Origin: G963675935 sp963719005 | GTDB lineage: Bacteria; Planctomycetota; Planctomycetia; Pirellulales; Thermoguttaceae | Length of the DNA stretch: 64,000 bases | Assembly (NCBI GenBank): GCA_963719005.1 | Contig: CAVRAR010000014.1 | Coordinates: 992,001-1,056,000, forward strand | Direction of reading: 5' to 3' | Translations under genes and position numbers: made by a program | Shown here: positions 10,056 through 19,303 of the stretch, one piece after another | Layout of the letters: every line of letters begins with the position of its first letter | How positions within the stretch are numbered: position 1 is the first letter of the stretch | Notes under the pieces: generated by a model | What the model saw: only the letters and a program-made list of their open reading frames with translations | Database searches by the model: none | Told to the model about the DNA's origin: nothing

Positions 10056-10805
10056 CCGCTGCGCGGCAACCCTGGGGTGGCTTACGAAATCGCTTCGCGA
10101 TAGCGGCCACTCGATGGACCTGCGAAGGGCGCGAGCGCGAGGCGGATGTCGTCGGTTGACCGGCCCGAGCAGGAGGCCCGTGGAACGGGCCTGACAGCGG
10201 AGCAGCGTTGAGCCCCCGCGAACCCGGCGTGAAACGCCGGGCCGATTACCGCTCGGCGGACAAGGGTCGTGAACGACCCTGAGGACGGAAAAGACTCCCG
10301 CCCCCGTTCTTCGTCTCCCGCAAAGCGATCGGGTGAGACGATTATCCCGAAGGGATAGCAGCCATTAGCCCCGGGTCGTGCCGAACGACCCGGGGATTTT
10401 GGTCGCCCTTCCGCCTTCCATCCCGAAGGGATGGCAGCCATTGGCTGCGACCCCTCCGGGGTCGTTGCAAATCGTCATTCCCGATTCCGGAGGTATCGCT
10501 TCGCTCAACCTCCGGCTAATAGCTGGGAACCCTTCGGGTTCAGAGGTTTACGGCGTTCCGTGGCGTTCCGGCAAGAAAAGCCCTGAGGTTCGCCACAGTT
10601 GCGCCGAGCGGACATGCACGAGTTGCATTGCGGCGTCGTCAATCGCCCAGCCCGAGCAGGAGGCCCGTGGAACGGGCCTGAGAGCGGAGCAGCGTTGAGC
10701 CCCCGCGAACCCGGCGTAAACGCCGGGCCGATTACCGCTCGGCGGACAAGGGTCGTGAACGACCCTGCGGACGGGAAAAGACTCCGATCCCGTTCTTCCC
10801 GCCCG
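10056..10805. repeat. non-coding array of short hairpins with two 145-bp direct repeats
   Basis: No convincing gene lies here. The stretch is packed with 13-25 bp hairpins such as GGCCCGTGGAACGGGCC, CCCGGCGTGAAACGCCGGG, AGGGTCGTGAACGACCCT and GAACCCTTCGGGTTC. A composite unit (CCCGAGCAGGAGGCCCG... through GACGG.AAAAGACTCC) occurs at about 10164-10308 and again at 10651-10797 with few differences. Loops stay similar (GTGAAC/GTGGAAC) while stems change in a paired way, which suggests that structure is conserved. Function is unknown. It is probably a nest of REP-type elements. Confidence 0.75.
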
Positions 10806-10806
10806 A

Positions 10807-11652
10807 TTATCGCTTAATCTCGCAATGCGGCAAAGCCGCCTGAAGATCTCGAACTCCGGCATCCGTAACGCGAGTATTCCACAACGAAAGCTCGCGTAGT
10901 TGGTGCATTCTCTTGAGATGCTTGATACCTGCATCCGATATCCTCGTCCCGCCGAGTTCAAGGTATTGCAGGCTGGTGAAGTGCTGAAGTCGTGCCAACT
11001 CCTCGTCGCGGATCGACGTGCTACAAAGGGATAGACTCTCGAGCTTCGTCCATTTCTCGAGGTAAGCCAGCCCAGTCCCCTCGACACGAGTCCCACCAAG
11101 ATCGAGCCATCGGATGCCGGTCAATGGTCGCAAATGCACCAGCCCCCTATCGGTTATCTTAAGATGGTTCAGGCTCAGAAGTTCCAAGGAGGTGAGCGAC
11201 TCCAGGTGTCTGATGCCATCGTCGGTCACTTGCGTTCCATCGAGGAGCAAGTGTCGGAGCCGGGGAAAGGCACGGAGGTGTATTAGGTTCTCGTCGGTTA
11301 CCTCGGGACTCCCGAAGGAGACTCTCGTAACGTCGTTGAAGAAATCATCTCCGAGCAGCCCGCGTAGCCAGGCGGGACCGCGCGGTGTGTTCTTTTCCTC
11401 CGGCCCAAACCCGAGGCGATTTTCGACCTCACAATCGTAGTAGATGAAGGTGCCTTCAAATTTACCCAACTCGCGGACTGCGGCATCCTGTTCCCTTGCC
11501 CGCTGCATCCGAACCGCAAACCAACTCGTGGCAAGGCTTGCCAGAAACACCCCGAACAACAGCGTCCGCAGCCTGAACTGATACCAGCGGAGCTTCACTT
11601 TCGGAGGAGCGGGGGTCGTCTGGGATTCGCCTTGAGCCGAAAGAGAGAACAT
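10807..11652 (-). CDS. membrane-anchored leucine-rich-repeat protein
   Basis: The short cytoplasmic N-terminus is followed by RWYQFRLRTLLFGVFLASLATSW, a basic-hydrophobic single TM seen at the start of many planctomycete LRR proteins. Residues ~95-275 form about seven short LRR units with the cysteine-free pattern LxxLxLxxTxVTDxGLxxL (for example HLLLDGTQVTDDGIRHLESL). Such proteins are thought to be surface protein-binding scaffolds, and the partner is unknown. The gene starts 24 bases downstream of the serS stop on the same strand, so it may be cotranscribed. Confidence 0.8.
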   Translation of the reverse strand: MFSLSAQGESQTTPAPPKVKLRWYQFRLRTLLFGVFLASLATSWFAVRMQRAREQDAAVRELGKFEGTFIYYDCEVENRLGFGPEEKNTPRGPAWLRGLLGDDFFNDVTRVSFGSPEVTDENLIHLRAFPRLRHLLLDGTQVTDDGIRHLESLTSLELLSLNHLKITDRGLVHLRPLTGIRWLDLGGTRVEGTGLAYLEKWTKLESLSLCSTSIRDEELARLQHFTSLQYLELGGTRISDAGIKHLKRMHQLRELSLWNTRVTDAGVRDLQAALPHCEIKR

Positions 11653-11676
11653 TGCCGGTTTCTCGCTCTAAAGCCC

Positions 11677-12981
11677 TCACCCTGGTCCTCTCCCGGCGGG
11701 AGAGGGGACGATTCGCTCCTTCCCCACAAACGCCCGCAAAACCTCGGGAATCAGAATCGATCCATCCGCTTGCTGGTAGTTTTCTAGGATGGCGATTAGG
11801 GCGCGGCTTACGGCGATGGCGGTGCCGTTTAGGGTGTGGACGAAATGAGTGCCTTTTTCGCCGGTCACTTTGTAGCGGACGTTTAGACGCCGGGCTTGAT
11901 AGTCGGTGCAATTGCTGGTGCTGGTTACTTCGCCGAACTCGCCGGCCTCTCCGCGGCCGGGCATCCAGGCTTCGAGATCGAACTTGCGGTAGGCCGGGCC
12001 GCCGAGATCGCCCGTGGCCGTATCGACTACGCGAAACGGAATGCCGAGACCGTCGAAGAGGCGACATTCGAGGCCGCGAAGCTGGTCTAGCATCGCGTCG
12101 CTTTGGTCGGGCAGGGTGAAGGCGAACATCTCGATCTTGGTGAACTGATGGACGCGGTACAGCCCGCGGGTGGCGCGGCCGTGGGCGCCGGCCTCGGTGC
12201 GGAAACAATGGCTGATGCCGCAATACTTCCGCGGCAGCGAGTCGGCGTCGAGGATTTGGCCGGCCAACATGCCGCCCAACGTGATCTCGGCCGTGGCCAC
12301 CAGGCTCAGGTCGCTGTTCTCGATGCTGTAGATTTGCGTCTCCGGCCCGCGAGGATTGAAGCCGATGCCGGTCAGGACGTCGTTGCGGGCCACGTCGGGC
12401 GTGCTGACCGGCGTGAAACCTTCGCCGAGGAGCACTTCGACTGCGTAGCGTTGCAGGGCGAGTTCGAGCAGCACGGCCTCGTTCTTGAGGAAGTAAAACC
12501 CGTGGCCGGCGACGCTCGCCCCGCCCTCGAAATCGACCAGATCGAGCTTTTCGGCCAACTCGACGTGGTCCAACGGCTTGAACGAGAAGGTGGGCAGCGG
12601 CGTCTTGCCGCGGAACAGCTCGAGGTTCGACTTATCATCGACGCCGATCGGGGCGTCGGGATGCGAGATGTTGGGAATCTGCCGGTGGAGCGTTTCCAGC
12701 TCGACGGTCAGTTCGTCGAGATTCGCTTGCAGCGTCTGCGTCTTTTCACGCAACAGCCGGCCCTCTTCCTTGCGGGCCTCGCGTTCGGCGGGGTCTTTCG
12801 CCTTGCCGATCGACTTCGAGACCTCGTTGGCCTTGCGGTTGTGCTCTTCCACGTCGATCTGGATGAGCCGGCGGGTCTGTTCGAGTTGAACGAAGCGGTG
12901 GACATCGACCTTCACCCCGCGGTTCACACAGTTTTGGGCGACAAGGTCGGCGTTTTCAACGATGAATTTGCGGTCGAGCAT
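11677..12981 (-). CDS. serS: seryl-tRNA synthetase
   Basis: This cytoplasmic class II aminoacyl-tRNA synthetase charges tRNA-Ser. The N-terminal coiled-coil arm covers residues ~30-105 (DVEEHNRKANEVSKSIG). The catalytic core follows, with class II motif 2 at ISHCFRTEAGAHGRATRGLYRVHQF and motif 3 near LNGTAIAVSRALIAILE. The length of 434 residues is normal. The last ~10 residues (VPSPAGRGPG) are not family-like. They are encoded by a hairpin repeat (CCTCTCCCGGCGGGAGAGG at 11696-11714) that overlaps the 3' end. Confidence 0.97.
   Translation of the reverse strand: MLDRKFIVENADLVAQNCVNRGVKVDVHRFVQLEQTRRLIQIDVEEHNRKANEVSKSIGKAKDPAEREARKEEGRLLREKTQTLQANLDELTVELETLHRQIPNISHPDAPIGVDDKSNLELFRGKTPLPTFSFKPLDHVELAEKLDLVDFEGGASVAGHGFYFLKNEAVLLELALQRYAVEVLLGEGFTPVSTPDVARNDVLTGIGFNPRGPETQIYSIENSDLSLVATAEITLGGMLAGQILDADSLPRKYCGISHCFRTEAGAHGRATRGLYRVHQFTKIEMFAFTLPDQSDAMLDQLRGLECRLFDGLGIPFRVVDTATGDLGGPAYRKFDLEAWMPGRGEAGEFGEVTSTSNCTDYQARRLNVRYKVTGEKGTHFVHTLNGTAIAVSRALIAILENYQQADGSILIPEVLRAFVGKERIVPSPAGRGPG
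11696..11714. repeat. hairpin repeat forming the serS C-terminal codons
   Basis: CCTCTCCCGGCGGGAGAGG is a perfect palindrome apart from its central base. A similar one (CCTCTCCCTTTGGGAGAAGG) lies at about 20795-20814, downstream of the SpoU gene. Here it overlaps the serS stop region and supplies the protein tail. Confidence 0.6.
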
Positions 12982-12984
12982 GGG

Positions 12985-13107
12985 AGGGGGGCAGGGGTCA
13001 GGGGGCAGGGATCAGGGATCAGGGGTCAGGGATCAGGGATAGTGGGAGAATGATGAATTATGAATGATGAATGTCGGGCACTCATCACTCATCATTCAGC
13101 ATTCAGC
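12985..13107. repeat. degenerate GGGGTCAGGGATCAG tandem plus ATGAATGATG palindrome
   Basis: Between the M20 peptidase and serS lies a degenerate 7-mer tandem (GGGTCAG/GGATCAG units, ~12985-13040). An AT-rich imperfect palindrome follows, with TGATGAATTATGAATGATGAATG-like and CACTCATCATTCAGCATTCAGCA-like arms (13050-13108). It resembles intergenic fillers found repeatedly in planctomycete genomes. No gene or terminator is evident. Confidence 0.6.
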
Positions 13108-13112
13108 ACTTA

Positions 13113-14474
13113 CTACTTTGTCAGTTCTTCCCAAAGTCTAGCACTGGCCTTGATGCCGCGGTGGAAATCGGCCAGCGAGAACTTCTCGTTGGGGCTGTGG
13201 CAGTTGTCGTCTTCCTGGCCCCAACCGACCAGCAGGGAGTCGGCCTTCAGCCGCTGGTGGAAGGCGGTGACGATCGGAATCGAGCCGCCCTCGCGGGTGA
13301 AGACGGGCCGGCGGCCGAAGGCGTATTCGATGGCGCGGGCCGCAGCCTCGACGTAGGGGCTATCCAGCGGCACCAGCACTCCGGGGGCACTGTGCAAGCC
13401 GATGACCTCGGCCGTGATGCCCGGCGGACATAACTGCTGGATCTTTCGCCTCAAGCCGGCGTTGATTTTGGCCGGCTCTTGATTGGGGACCAGTCGGAAG
13501 CTGAGTTTGGCGGCGGCGGTCGAGGGGAGGACGGTTTTCGAGCCTTCGCCCTGATAGCCGCCCCAGATGCCGCACAAATCGAACGTCGGCCGGGCCCAGC
13601 GGCGTTCGAGTGACGTGTAGCCGGCCTCGCCGACCGCGCCGGTCACGCCGACGCTCTTGAAAAACTCCTGCTCGTCGAACGGCAAGGCCGCCATCTCCTT
13701 CCGCTCGCGATCGCTCAGCGGCACGACGTCGTCGTAGAAGCCGGGGATGGTCACGCGGCCCTGATCGTCGGTCAATTGGGCCAGAATCTTGGCCAAGGCG
13801 TTGACGGGATTCGTGACCGACCCGCCGAACGAGCCGGAATGCAAGTCGCGGTTGGGGCCGGTCAGGCGAAGCTCGCAATAGGCGATGCCGCGCAGGCCGT
13901 AGGTGATGGCGGGCATACCGGGGGCGAACTGCCCGCCGTCGCTGATGACCACGCAGTCGCACGCGAGCCGGTCGGCATGTTCTTCGAGGAACTTTTCCAA
14001 CCCCATGCTGCCGACCTCTTCCTCGCCCTCGATGAGGAACTTCAGATTCAACGGCAGGCGGCCCTCGACGGTGATCCAGGCCTCGACGCTTTTCAGATGG
14101 GTGAACAACTGGCCCTTGTCGTCGGTGGCGCCGCGGGCGAAGAGCTTGCCGTCGCGGCGGGTGGGCTCGAACGGCGGCGTCGTCCATTTTTCCAGCGGCT
14201 CGACCGGCTGCACGTCGTAATGGCCGTAAACCAGGGCGGTGCGGGCGCCGGGCACGGCGGGCGATTCGGCGTAGACCATCGGATGGCCCGCGGTGGGAAT
14301 GATCTCGGCCGTAAACCTCATGCGGCGGAACTGGTCGGCCATCCACTCGGCCGCCCGGTGCATGTCGTCGCGGCGGCTGGGGTCGGCGCTGATGCTGGGA
14401 ATGCGAAGGAACTCACACAACTCTTCCTCGAACCGTGCGGCGTGGGTTTCCAGGTATTGGTCGATGGTCGCCAT
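13113..14474 (-). CDS. M20-family metallo-dipeptidase
   Basis: This 453-residue enzyme is of the ArgE/DapE/CNDP type and hydrolyses dipeptides or acylated amino acids with two metal ions. Visible metal-site motifs are YGHYDVQP (metal His, catalytic Asp), RGATDDKGQ (bridging Asp), EGEEEVGS (catalytic Glu and metal Glu), ISDGGQF and, near the C-terminus, the REGGSIPIV / histidine region. The lid domain with GLRGIAYCELRLTGPNRDLHSG is intact. No signal peptide is present, so it is probably cytoplasmic. The exact substrate is not determinable. Confidence 0.92.
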   Translation of the reverse strand: MATIDQYLETHAARFEEELCEFLRIPSISADPSRRDDMHRAAEWMADQFRRMRFTAEIIPTAGHPMVYAESPAVPGARTALVYGHYDVQPVEPLEKWTTPPFEPTRRDGKLFARGATDDKGQLFTHLKSVEAWITVEGRLPLNLKFLIEGEEEVGSMGLEKFLEEHADRLACDCVVISDGGQFAPGMPAITYGLRGIAYCELRLTGPNRDLHSGSFGGSVTNPVNALAKILAQLTDDQGRVTIPGFYDDVVPLSDRERKEMAALPFDEQEFFKSVGVTGAVGEAGYTSLERRWARPTFDLCGIWGGYQGEGSKTVLPSTAAAKLSFRLVPNQEPAKINAGLRRKIQQLCPPGITAEVIGLHSAPGVLVPLDSPYVEAAARAIEYAFGRRPVFTREGGSIPIVTAFHQRLKADSLLVGWGQEDDNCHSPNEKFSLADFHRGIKASARLWEELTK

Positions 14475-14620
14475 AGTTTTTCACCGGGAGTTGATGGGAT
14501 GACCCTTCACGGGGCAACAGGATGACCGCTGCTTTACTGGCCCGTAAACGATTACATGATTGGAAAACGTGGAACACCTCAATATAATAGTCCGGAGGCG
14601 TTTCGACCATTGGGGTCAGC

Positions 14621-14675
14621 GTAGCACGGGCATCTTGCCCGTGTTTTTCGGCCACGGGCAAGATGCCGGTGCTAC
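14621..14675. repeat. palindrome family C, upstream of clpS
   Basis: The 55-bp inverted repeat has GTAGCACGGGCATCTTGCCC at the left end and the matching GCAAGATGCCGGTGCTAC at the right end. Each arm contains its own smaller hairpin. It lies 27 bases before the clpS start codon. Confidence 0.8.
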
Positions 14676-14702
14676 TGAGAACGCCGAGGAAGCGAGGAAA
14701 CC

Positions 14703-15053
14703 ATGCCCGACCAAGCCACCGCCACCGTCCCGCTGGAAGAGATTGCCGCCCGGCCGCGCGAAAAGACGGAGCGGGAAACGAAGCGGCAGCCCCCCTACAA
14801 CGTTGTCCTCTGGAACGACGAAGATCACAGCTACGAGTATGTGATTCTTATGCTGCTGAGTCTCTTCGGCTACCCACCCGAGAAGGGATTTCTGATGGCC
14901 AAGGAGGTGGATACGCAAGGCCGGGTCATCGTGATGACGACCACGATGGAGCACGCTGAGTTGAAACGCGATCAAATTCACGCCTACGGCAAGGACGATC
15001 TCGTAGCGGGCTGCAAGGGCTCGATGAAGGCCACGATTGAAGCGGCGGAGTAG
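14703..15053 (+). CDS. clpS: ATP-dependent Clp protease adaptor ClpS
   Basis: ClpS delivers N-degron substrates to ClpAP. The 116-residue protein has a variable charged N-terminal tail (residues 1-30) followed by the core YNVVLWNDEDHSYEYVILML. The NDxxxT/S-type substrate pocket (NDEDHS) and the VDTQGRVIVMTTTMEHAE strand-helix are present. Length and order match the family. No clpA lies in the window. The next gene is an unrelated AAA ATPase 91 bases downstream. Confidence 0.93.
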   Translation: MPDQATATVPLEEIAARPREKTERETKRQPPYNVVLWNDEDHSYEYVILMLLSLFGYPPEKGFLMAKEVDTQGRVIVMTTTMEHAELKRDQIHAYGKDDLVAGCKGSMKATIEAAE

Positions 15054-15144
15054 GGATGCGGAGGATGGGTTTGCAGGGCCACGGTGATTCTCTAAGATGG
15101 GGTGCGAGTTGGTGCTGCACTCCCAAGGATAGGAGGCATCGGTT

Positions 15145-16380
15145 ATGCCGAGCGAAAGTCGCAACACACCTTTGCGGATGAAGGAGGGCAGCCCGTTTAC
15201 CCCGGGGAATCCGGTTCCGGTCGAGTTGTTTGTCGGCCGAGAGACTCAGATCGAAGAAATCCTCCGATACGCGCGTCAGGCATGTACCGGTCGATTGGAG
15301 AACATCTTTCTGACCGGTGACCGGGGCATCGGAAAGAGTTCGCTGGCTCAGTTTATCAAGGAACTGTCCCAAAAAGACTGCAACATGTTGGGAGTTCACA
15401 CCCACCTGGGCGGCGTGACTACCGTCGGAGAACTGGTACGACGGCTGTTTGACCAGTTGCTCAAGGAAGCGCATACACAGACATGGTTTTCGAAAATCAA
15501 GGGTTTCTTCGGGAATTACATCGAGGACATTGGCCTGTTCGGCGTTTCCGTGAAATTTGCGCCCCCGAAGGATCAGTTGGATGGCGTTGTCAGAGATTTT
15601 CCGGCGGCCTTGAGAAACATCTACGAGGCGCTGAAAGATGAGAAACAAGGCTTGCTGGTTATTTTGGACGATCTCAACGGGTTGGCGGACCAATCGGACT
15701 TTGCCAATTGGTACAAGAGCTTCGTGGATCAGACGGCCACTCGGGGAATGCACGTTCCGGCTCTTTTTGTCCTTTGCGGCTTGCCGGAGCGGCGCTATAG
15801 CTTGGTCGGCCTGCAACCGTCCTTGATGCGAGTGTTCCACATTGCCGAAGTGGAACGGTTGAGCGATGAAGAAGTCGAACATTTCTTTCTGGAAGCGTTT
15901 CACAATGTCGGAGTGCAGTTGTCCACACAGGAGGGCCAGACCAGTGGCCTGACGCCGCTCGAGATCATGGTCGAGAGCTGCAGTGGGATGCCGACGTTAA
16001 TGCAGGAAGTCGGCAACGCCGTGTATTCGACGGATGACGACGGCATCGTAGACGACAGAGACGCATTCGAGGGAATCCGAAAAGCAGCGGAGGAAGTGGG
16101 GCGAAAGTACCTCGATCCAATCGTCTACCTTGCTGTCCGCAGTCCGCGATATAGGGCAATCCTCGGCAAGACCGCTCGATCATTCGCGGGAGAATTTGAC
16201 AAACAACACCTAGAAACCTTGTTGAATGAGGGTGAAAAGCGGGTCTTTGACAACTTCTTGCGCAAAATGACGCAGTTGGGCGTCATCGAAGCAGACCGCG
16301 ATAGCGGCCGAGACGCGTACCGATTCGTAAACTCTTTATTCCACACGTACGTTCGAATGCAGAGCAACACCCCCCCGTAG
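15145..16380 (+). CDS. AAA/STAND-like ATPase of unknown role
   Basis: The 411-residue soluble protein has Walker A as GDRGIGKSS (residues ~58-66) and Walker B as LLVILDDLNGL (~170-180). VGRETQIEEIL comes before the P-loop, as in Orc1/Cdc6 and STAND ATPases. The C-terminal ~90 residues look like a winged-helix (KRVFDNFLRKMTQLGVIEADRD). Such proteins may be regulatory or defence-related, but no partner effector is adjacent. The ribosome site is AGGAGG at 15130-15135 before the ATG at 15145. It is followed 29 bases later by mtaB. Confidence 0.8.
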   Translation: MPSESRNTPLRMKEGSPFTPGNPVPVELFVGRETQIEEILRYARQACTGRLENIFLTGDRGIGKSSLAQFIKELSQKDCNMLGVHTHLGGVTTVGELVRRLFDQLLKEAHTQTWFSKIKGFFGNYIEDIGLFGVSVKFAPPKDQLDGVVRDFPAALRNIYEALKDEKQGLLVILDDLNGLADQSDFANWYKSFVDQTATRGMHVPALFVLCGLPERRYSLVGLQPSLMRVFHIAEVERLSDEEVEHFFLEAFHNVGVQLSTQEGQTSGLTPLEIMVESCSGMPTLMQEVGNAVYSTDDDGIVDDRDAFEGIRKAAEEVGRKYLDPIVYLAVRSPRYRAILGKTARSFAGEFDKQHLETLLNEGEKRVFDNFLRKMTQLGVIEADRDSGRDAYRFVNSLFHTYVRMQSNTPP

Positions 16381-16409
16381 ACTCGCCCCGCCGTTCTCTC
16401 GGCGATGCC

Positions 16410-17816
16410 ATGACACCTCGAACGTACAAAACCGTTACCCTTGGCTGCAAGGTAAACCAGTACGAGACGGAGTTCGTTCGGCAGGGGTTCGAGCGGCTGG
16501 GGTATCGCAAGGCGTCCGAGGGCGAAGCGGTCGATCTGTGCATCGTCAACACTTGCACGGTGACGGCCGAGAGCGAAGCGAAGTGCCGCAAGATCATTCG
16601 CCGGCTGGCCAAGGCGCATCCGCAGGCGGAAATCATCGTCATGGGCTGCTTTGCGGCGCGAGCACCGCACGAAGCCGCCGCCTTGCCCGGCGTGGTCGAG
16701 GTGATCGCCGACAAACGCGACGTGCCCAAGCTGCTCGCCCGGCGGGGATTGACGGACGTTCCCGCCGGCATTGGCCGGTTCGACGGCCGCCGCCGGGCGT
16801 TGGTGAAGGTGCAAGACGGCTGCCATAAGAGGTGCAGCTACTGCATCGTTCCGACGGTTCGGCCGCATCTCGTCAGCCGGCCGGTCGAGGAAGTGCTCGA
16901 CGAGGTTCGCCGGCTGTTGGCCGCCGAACACCGCGAGATCGTGCTGACGGGCGTGCACTTGGGAGATTACGGAAGGGGAGAGGGGAGAGAGGGGAGAGGA
17001 GAGGGGAAAGTCGGCAGTGGGCAGTCGGCAGTGGGCAGTGACGCGGGCTCCGTGCACGGATTTCGGGTTTCGACGCTGACGCCCCATTGTTCGCCAATGC
17101 CTCTTTCCCCTCTCCCCTCTCCCCTCTCCTCTCTCCCCTTTCTGCTGCGGCAAATCAGCGACTTGAACGGCGAGTTCCGCATTCGGCTGTCGAGCATCGA
17201 AGCCACCGAGGTGACGGCGGAGTTGATTCGGTTGATGGCCGAGCGTCGTGGGCGGATTTGCCCCCACCTGCACCTGCCGCTGCAAAGCGGCTCGGACGCG
17301 GTTCTGCGACGGATGAGCCGCCGCGGGACGGTGGCGGAATTCATCGAGCGGTGCCGCGCGATTCGAGCCGCGCTCGAGCGGCCGGCGCTGACGACCGATG
17401 TGATCGTCGGTTTTCCGGGCGAGACGGAGGCGGATTTCGCGGCCACGTGTCGGGCGGTCGAGGAGGTGGGGTTTGCCAAAGTTCATGTCTTCCGCTTCAG
17501 CCCGCGGCAAGGAACGCCCGCCGCCGACATGGCCCAGCAAGTGCCGGGTCATGTTGCCATGCATCGCGCAATGAGGCTGGGGAAGCTGGGCAAGGTATTG
17601 CGGTCGCGGTATTTTCAATCGCTGCTGGGGCGGTCTCTTCAGGTGTTGGTCGAGGGCGCCATTCCCGGCCGGCCGGGCTGGGTGGGCGGCACATCCGACT
17701 ATCACGCCCCGGTTGCCCTGCCCGGTGGGCAGGAGCTGCTCGGTCGGTTCGCATACGTCGTCGGCCAACGGGTGGAAAATGGTTGGATCGTCGGAGAGCC
17801 GAATCCCCGGATTTGA
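16410..17816 (+). CDS. mtaB: tRNA t6A37 methylthiotransferase MtaB, carrying an in-frame palindromic insertion
   Basis: MtaB converts t6A37 of tRNA to ms2t6A with two [4Fe-4S] clusters. The UPF0004 domain has TLGCKVNQYETE, CIVNTCTVT and VMGCFAAR. The radical-SAM cluster motif is DGCHKRCSYCIVPT. The TIM barrel resumes at RIRLSSIEATEVT, and a TRAM-like C-terminus follows (LLGRSLQVLVEG). Residues ~188-244, between GVHLGDYGR and LLRQISDLNGEF, are foreign. They are encoded by a 170-bp inverted-repeat element and explain why the protein is 468 rather than ~420 residues. The frame stays open throughout, so the enzyme may tolerate the loop. Confidence 0.93.
   Translation: MTPRTYKTVTLGCKVNQYETEFVRQGFERLGYRKASEGEAVDLCIVNTCTVTAESEAKCRKIIRRLAKAHPQAEIIVMGCFAARAPHEAAALPGVVEVIADKRDVPKLLARRGLTDVPAGIGRFDGRRRALVKVQDGCHKRCSYCIVPTVRPHLVSRPVEEVLDEVRRLLAAEHREIVLTGVHLGDYGRGEGREGRGEGKVGSGQSAVGSDAGSVHGFRVSTLTPHCSPMPLSPLPSPLSSLPFLLRQISDLNGEFRIRLSSIEATEVTAELIRLMAERRGRICPHLHLPLQSGSDAVLRRMSRRGTVAEFIERCRAIRAALERPALTTDVIVGFPGETEADFAATCRAVEEVGFAKVHVFRFSPRQGTPAADMAQQVPGHVAMHRAMRLGKLGKVLRSRYFQSLLGRSLQVLVEGAIPGRPGWVGGTSDYHAPVALPGGQELLGRFAYVVGQRVENGWIVGEPNPRI
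16973..17142. repeat. polypurine/polypyrimidine palindromic element inside mtaB
   Basis: The left arm at 16973-17010 is A/G only (AAGGGGAGAGGGGAGAGAGG...). The right arm at 17104-17142 is its complementary C/T tract. The loop contains GGGCAGTCGGCAGTGGGCAG, a short tandem also seen at about 19170-19200. It is translated in frame within MtaB. Confidence 0.85.
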
Positions 17817-17938
17817 CGTATTCCCGTGGTCGAAACGCATCGCGAAGCTTGCCAATCCGCTCTGGCATCCACCCCCGTGTTTTGCTACACTTCCGCCGCT
17901 TTTTCGCCGGCGTTGATGGTCTCTTCAAGGAGCGTGTC

Positions 17939-19161
17939 ATGAGCGGAAAATGGATGTTCCGGTTGTGGATGACCGCCGCGGCATTGTGCGCGGCATCGGC
18001 GGCGGCGGCCGCGCCTTGGAGCGACCTGATCTCCCTGAAGCGCGTCGATACCGATCCGGCGAAGCCGTATGCCATCGCCGAGGAGAACGGGCCGTGGATG
18101 GTGATGGCGTGCACCTTCTCCGGCGACGGCGCCGAGAAGCAGGCCCACGATCTGGTCTTGGAATTGCGCACACGCTACAAGCTGCCGGCTTACGTCTATG
18201 TGGGCCACTTCGATCCCGGCAAAGCCGAGGTTCTGGGCTACGACAAGTTCGGCAAAAAGCCAAAGGCTGCGTACTACAAGTACAGGGACGAGAAGGACCG
18301 GGAAAAGGCAAGACACCCCGACTTGGTGGAGGTTGCGGTGCTGGTGGGCAATTACCGGTCAGCCGACGATTCGAAGGCCCAGTCGATGCTGCACACGATC
18401 AAATACGCGAGGCCAAAGTGCCTCGAGGTCAAGGACGGAAAGGGGACACATCAGACGCTGACCGGCTGGCGACTGGCGCAGCAGCAGGTCTATGAGATGA
18501 TCGGCAGTAAGAAGAAGGAGTTGGGGCCGATGCGGCACGCCTTCATTGCCCCGAATCCGCTGCTTCCGCCCGACTACTTCAACCAGCGGGGCCTCGATGA
18601 AGAGACCATCGCATTGAACAGGGACGTGCCCTACAGTCTGTTGGAATGTCCGGGCAAGTACACCGTGCAGGTGGCGACGTTCAAGGGGAACGCCGTCATC
18701 AGGCAGGTCGACATTCAGGACATCGAGAGCGGCAGGAAGGAGATGGGCAGCCAGTTGGCCCTCGCCGCCCAACAAGCGGACGCCCTGGTCAAGGAACTGA
18801 GAAGCCGGGGTTACCCCGCTTACCAGTACCATGACCGATACACGAGCATCGTCACTGTCGGCAATTTCAAGTCGCCTGGCGAGCAGTTGCCGAACGGCCA
18901 GATCGACTTCGACCCGACAATCAAAGGGATCATCGAGGTTTTCCGCGCGGCGCGCCAAATCCGAACGATCCGACCCAATCGCACGTGCAGAGCGCATCGA
19001 GGGTATTGAGTACTCAAGGGATGAACACGCAAGCCGTCGCACCCCAACGGGTTAACGTTGGCACGCGCAAGGATCCGATTTGGATCGTGCTGGACCCACA
19101 GCCGGTTGTCGTGCAGATTCCCAAGCGGCCGATCAGCATGGCAAGCGGCGGCATGGAGTAG
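17939..19161 (+). CDS. secreted protein with SPOR-like repeats (frameshifted near the C-terminus)
   Basis: AAGGAG lies six bases before ATG at 17939. A signal peptide follows (residues 1-25, ending AASAAAAAPW). Two segments resemble SPOR-type folds: WMVMACTFSGDGAEKQAHDLVLEL (~residues 50-75) and YTVQVATFKGNAVI (~240-255) with ADALVKELRSRGYPAYQYHD. The role may involve peptidoglycan binding or be structural, and no enzyme motif is seen. The frame breaks near 18953 (CGCGCGGCGCGCC). The downstream frame reads PNPNDPTQSHVQSASRVL to IWIVLDPQPVVVQIPK and stops at 19159-19161, giving a more natural end than the uncorrected stop at 19009. Confidence 0.65.
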
Positions 19162-19303
19162 AAGAATAGTGGGCAGTCGGCAGTAGGCAGTCGGCAGTGG
19201 AGAGGATCAACGCCCGCCGACTGCGGTCGGCGGGGTGGCGAAATACGACAGACGTGGGGCATGGCGGGCGCAACGCGGCGATGGTATGATCCGCGATTGC
19301 CGC

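Noticed and set aside
12985..13040. Possible CRISPR or minisatellite array
   Set aside because: Units are only ~7 bp and degenerate, with no spacers and no cas genes nearby.
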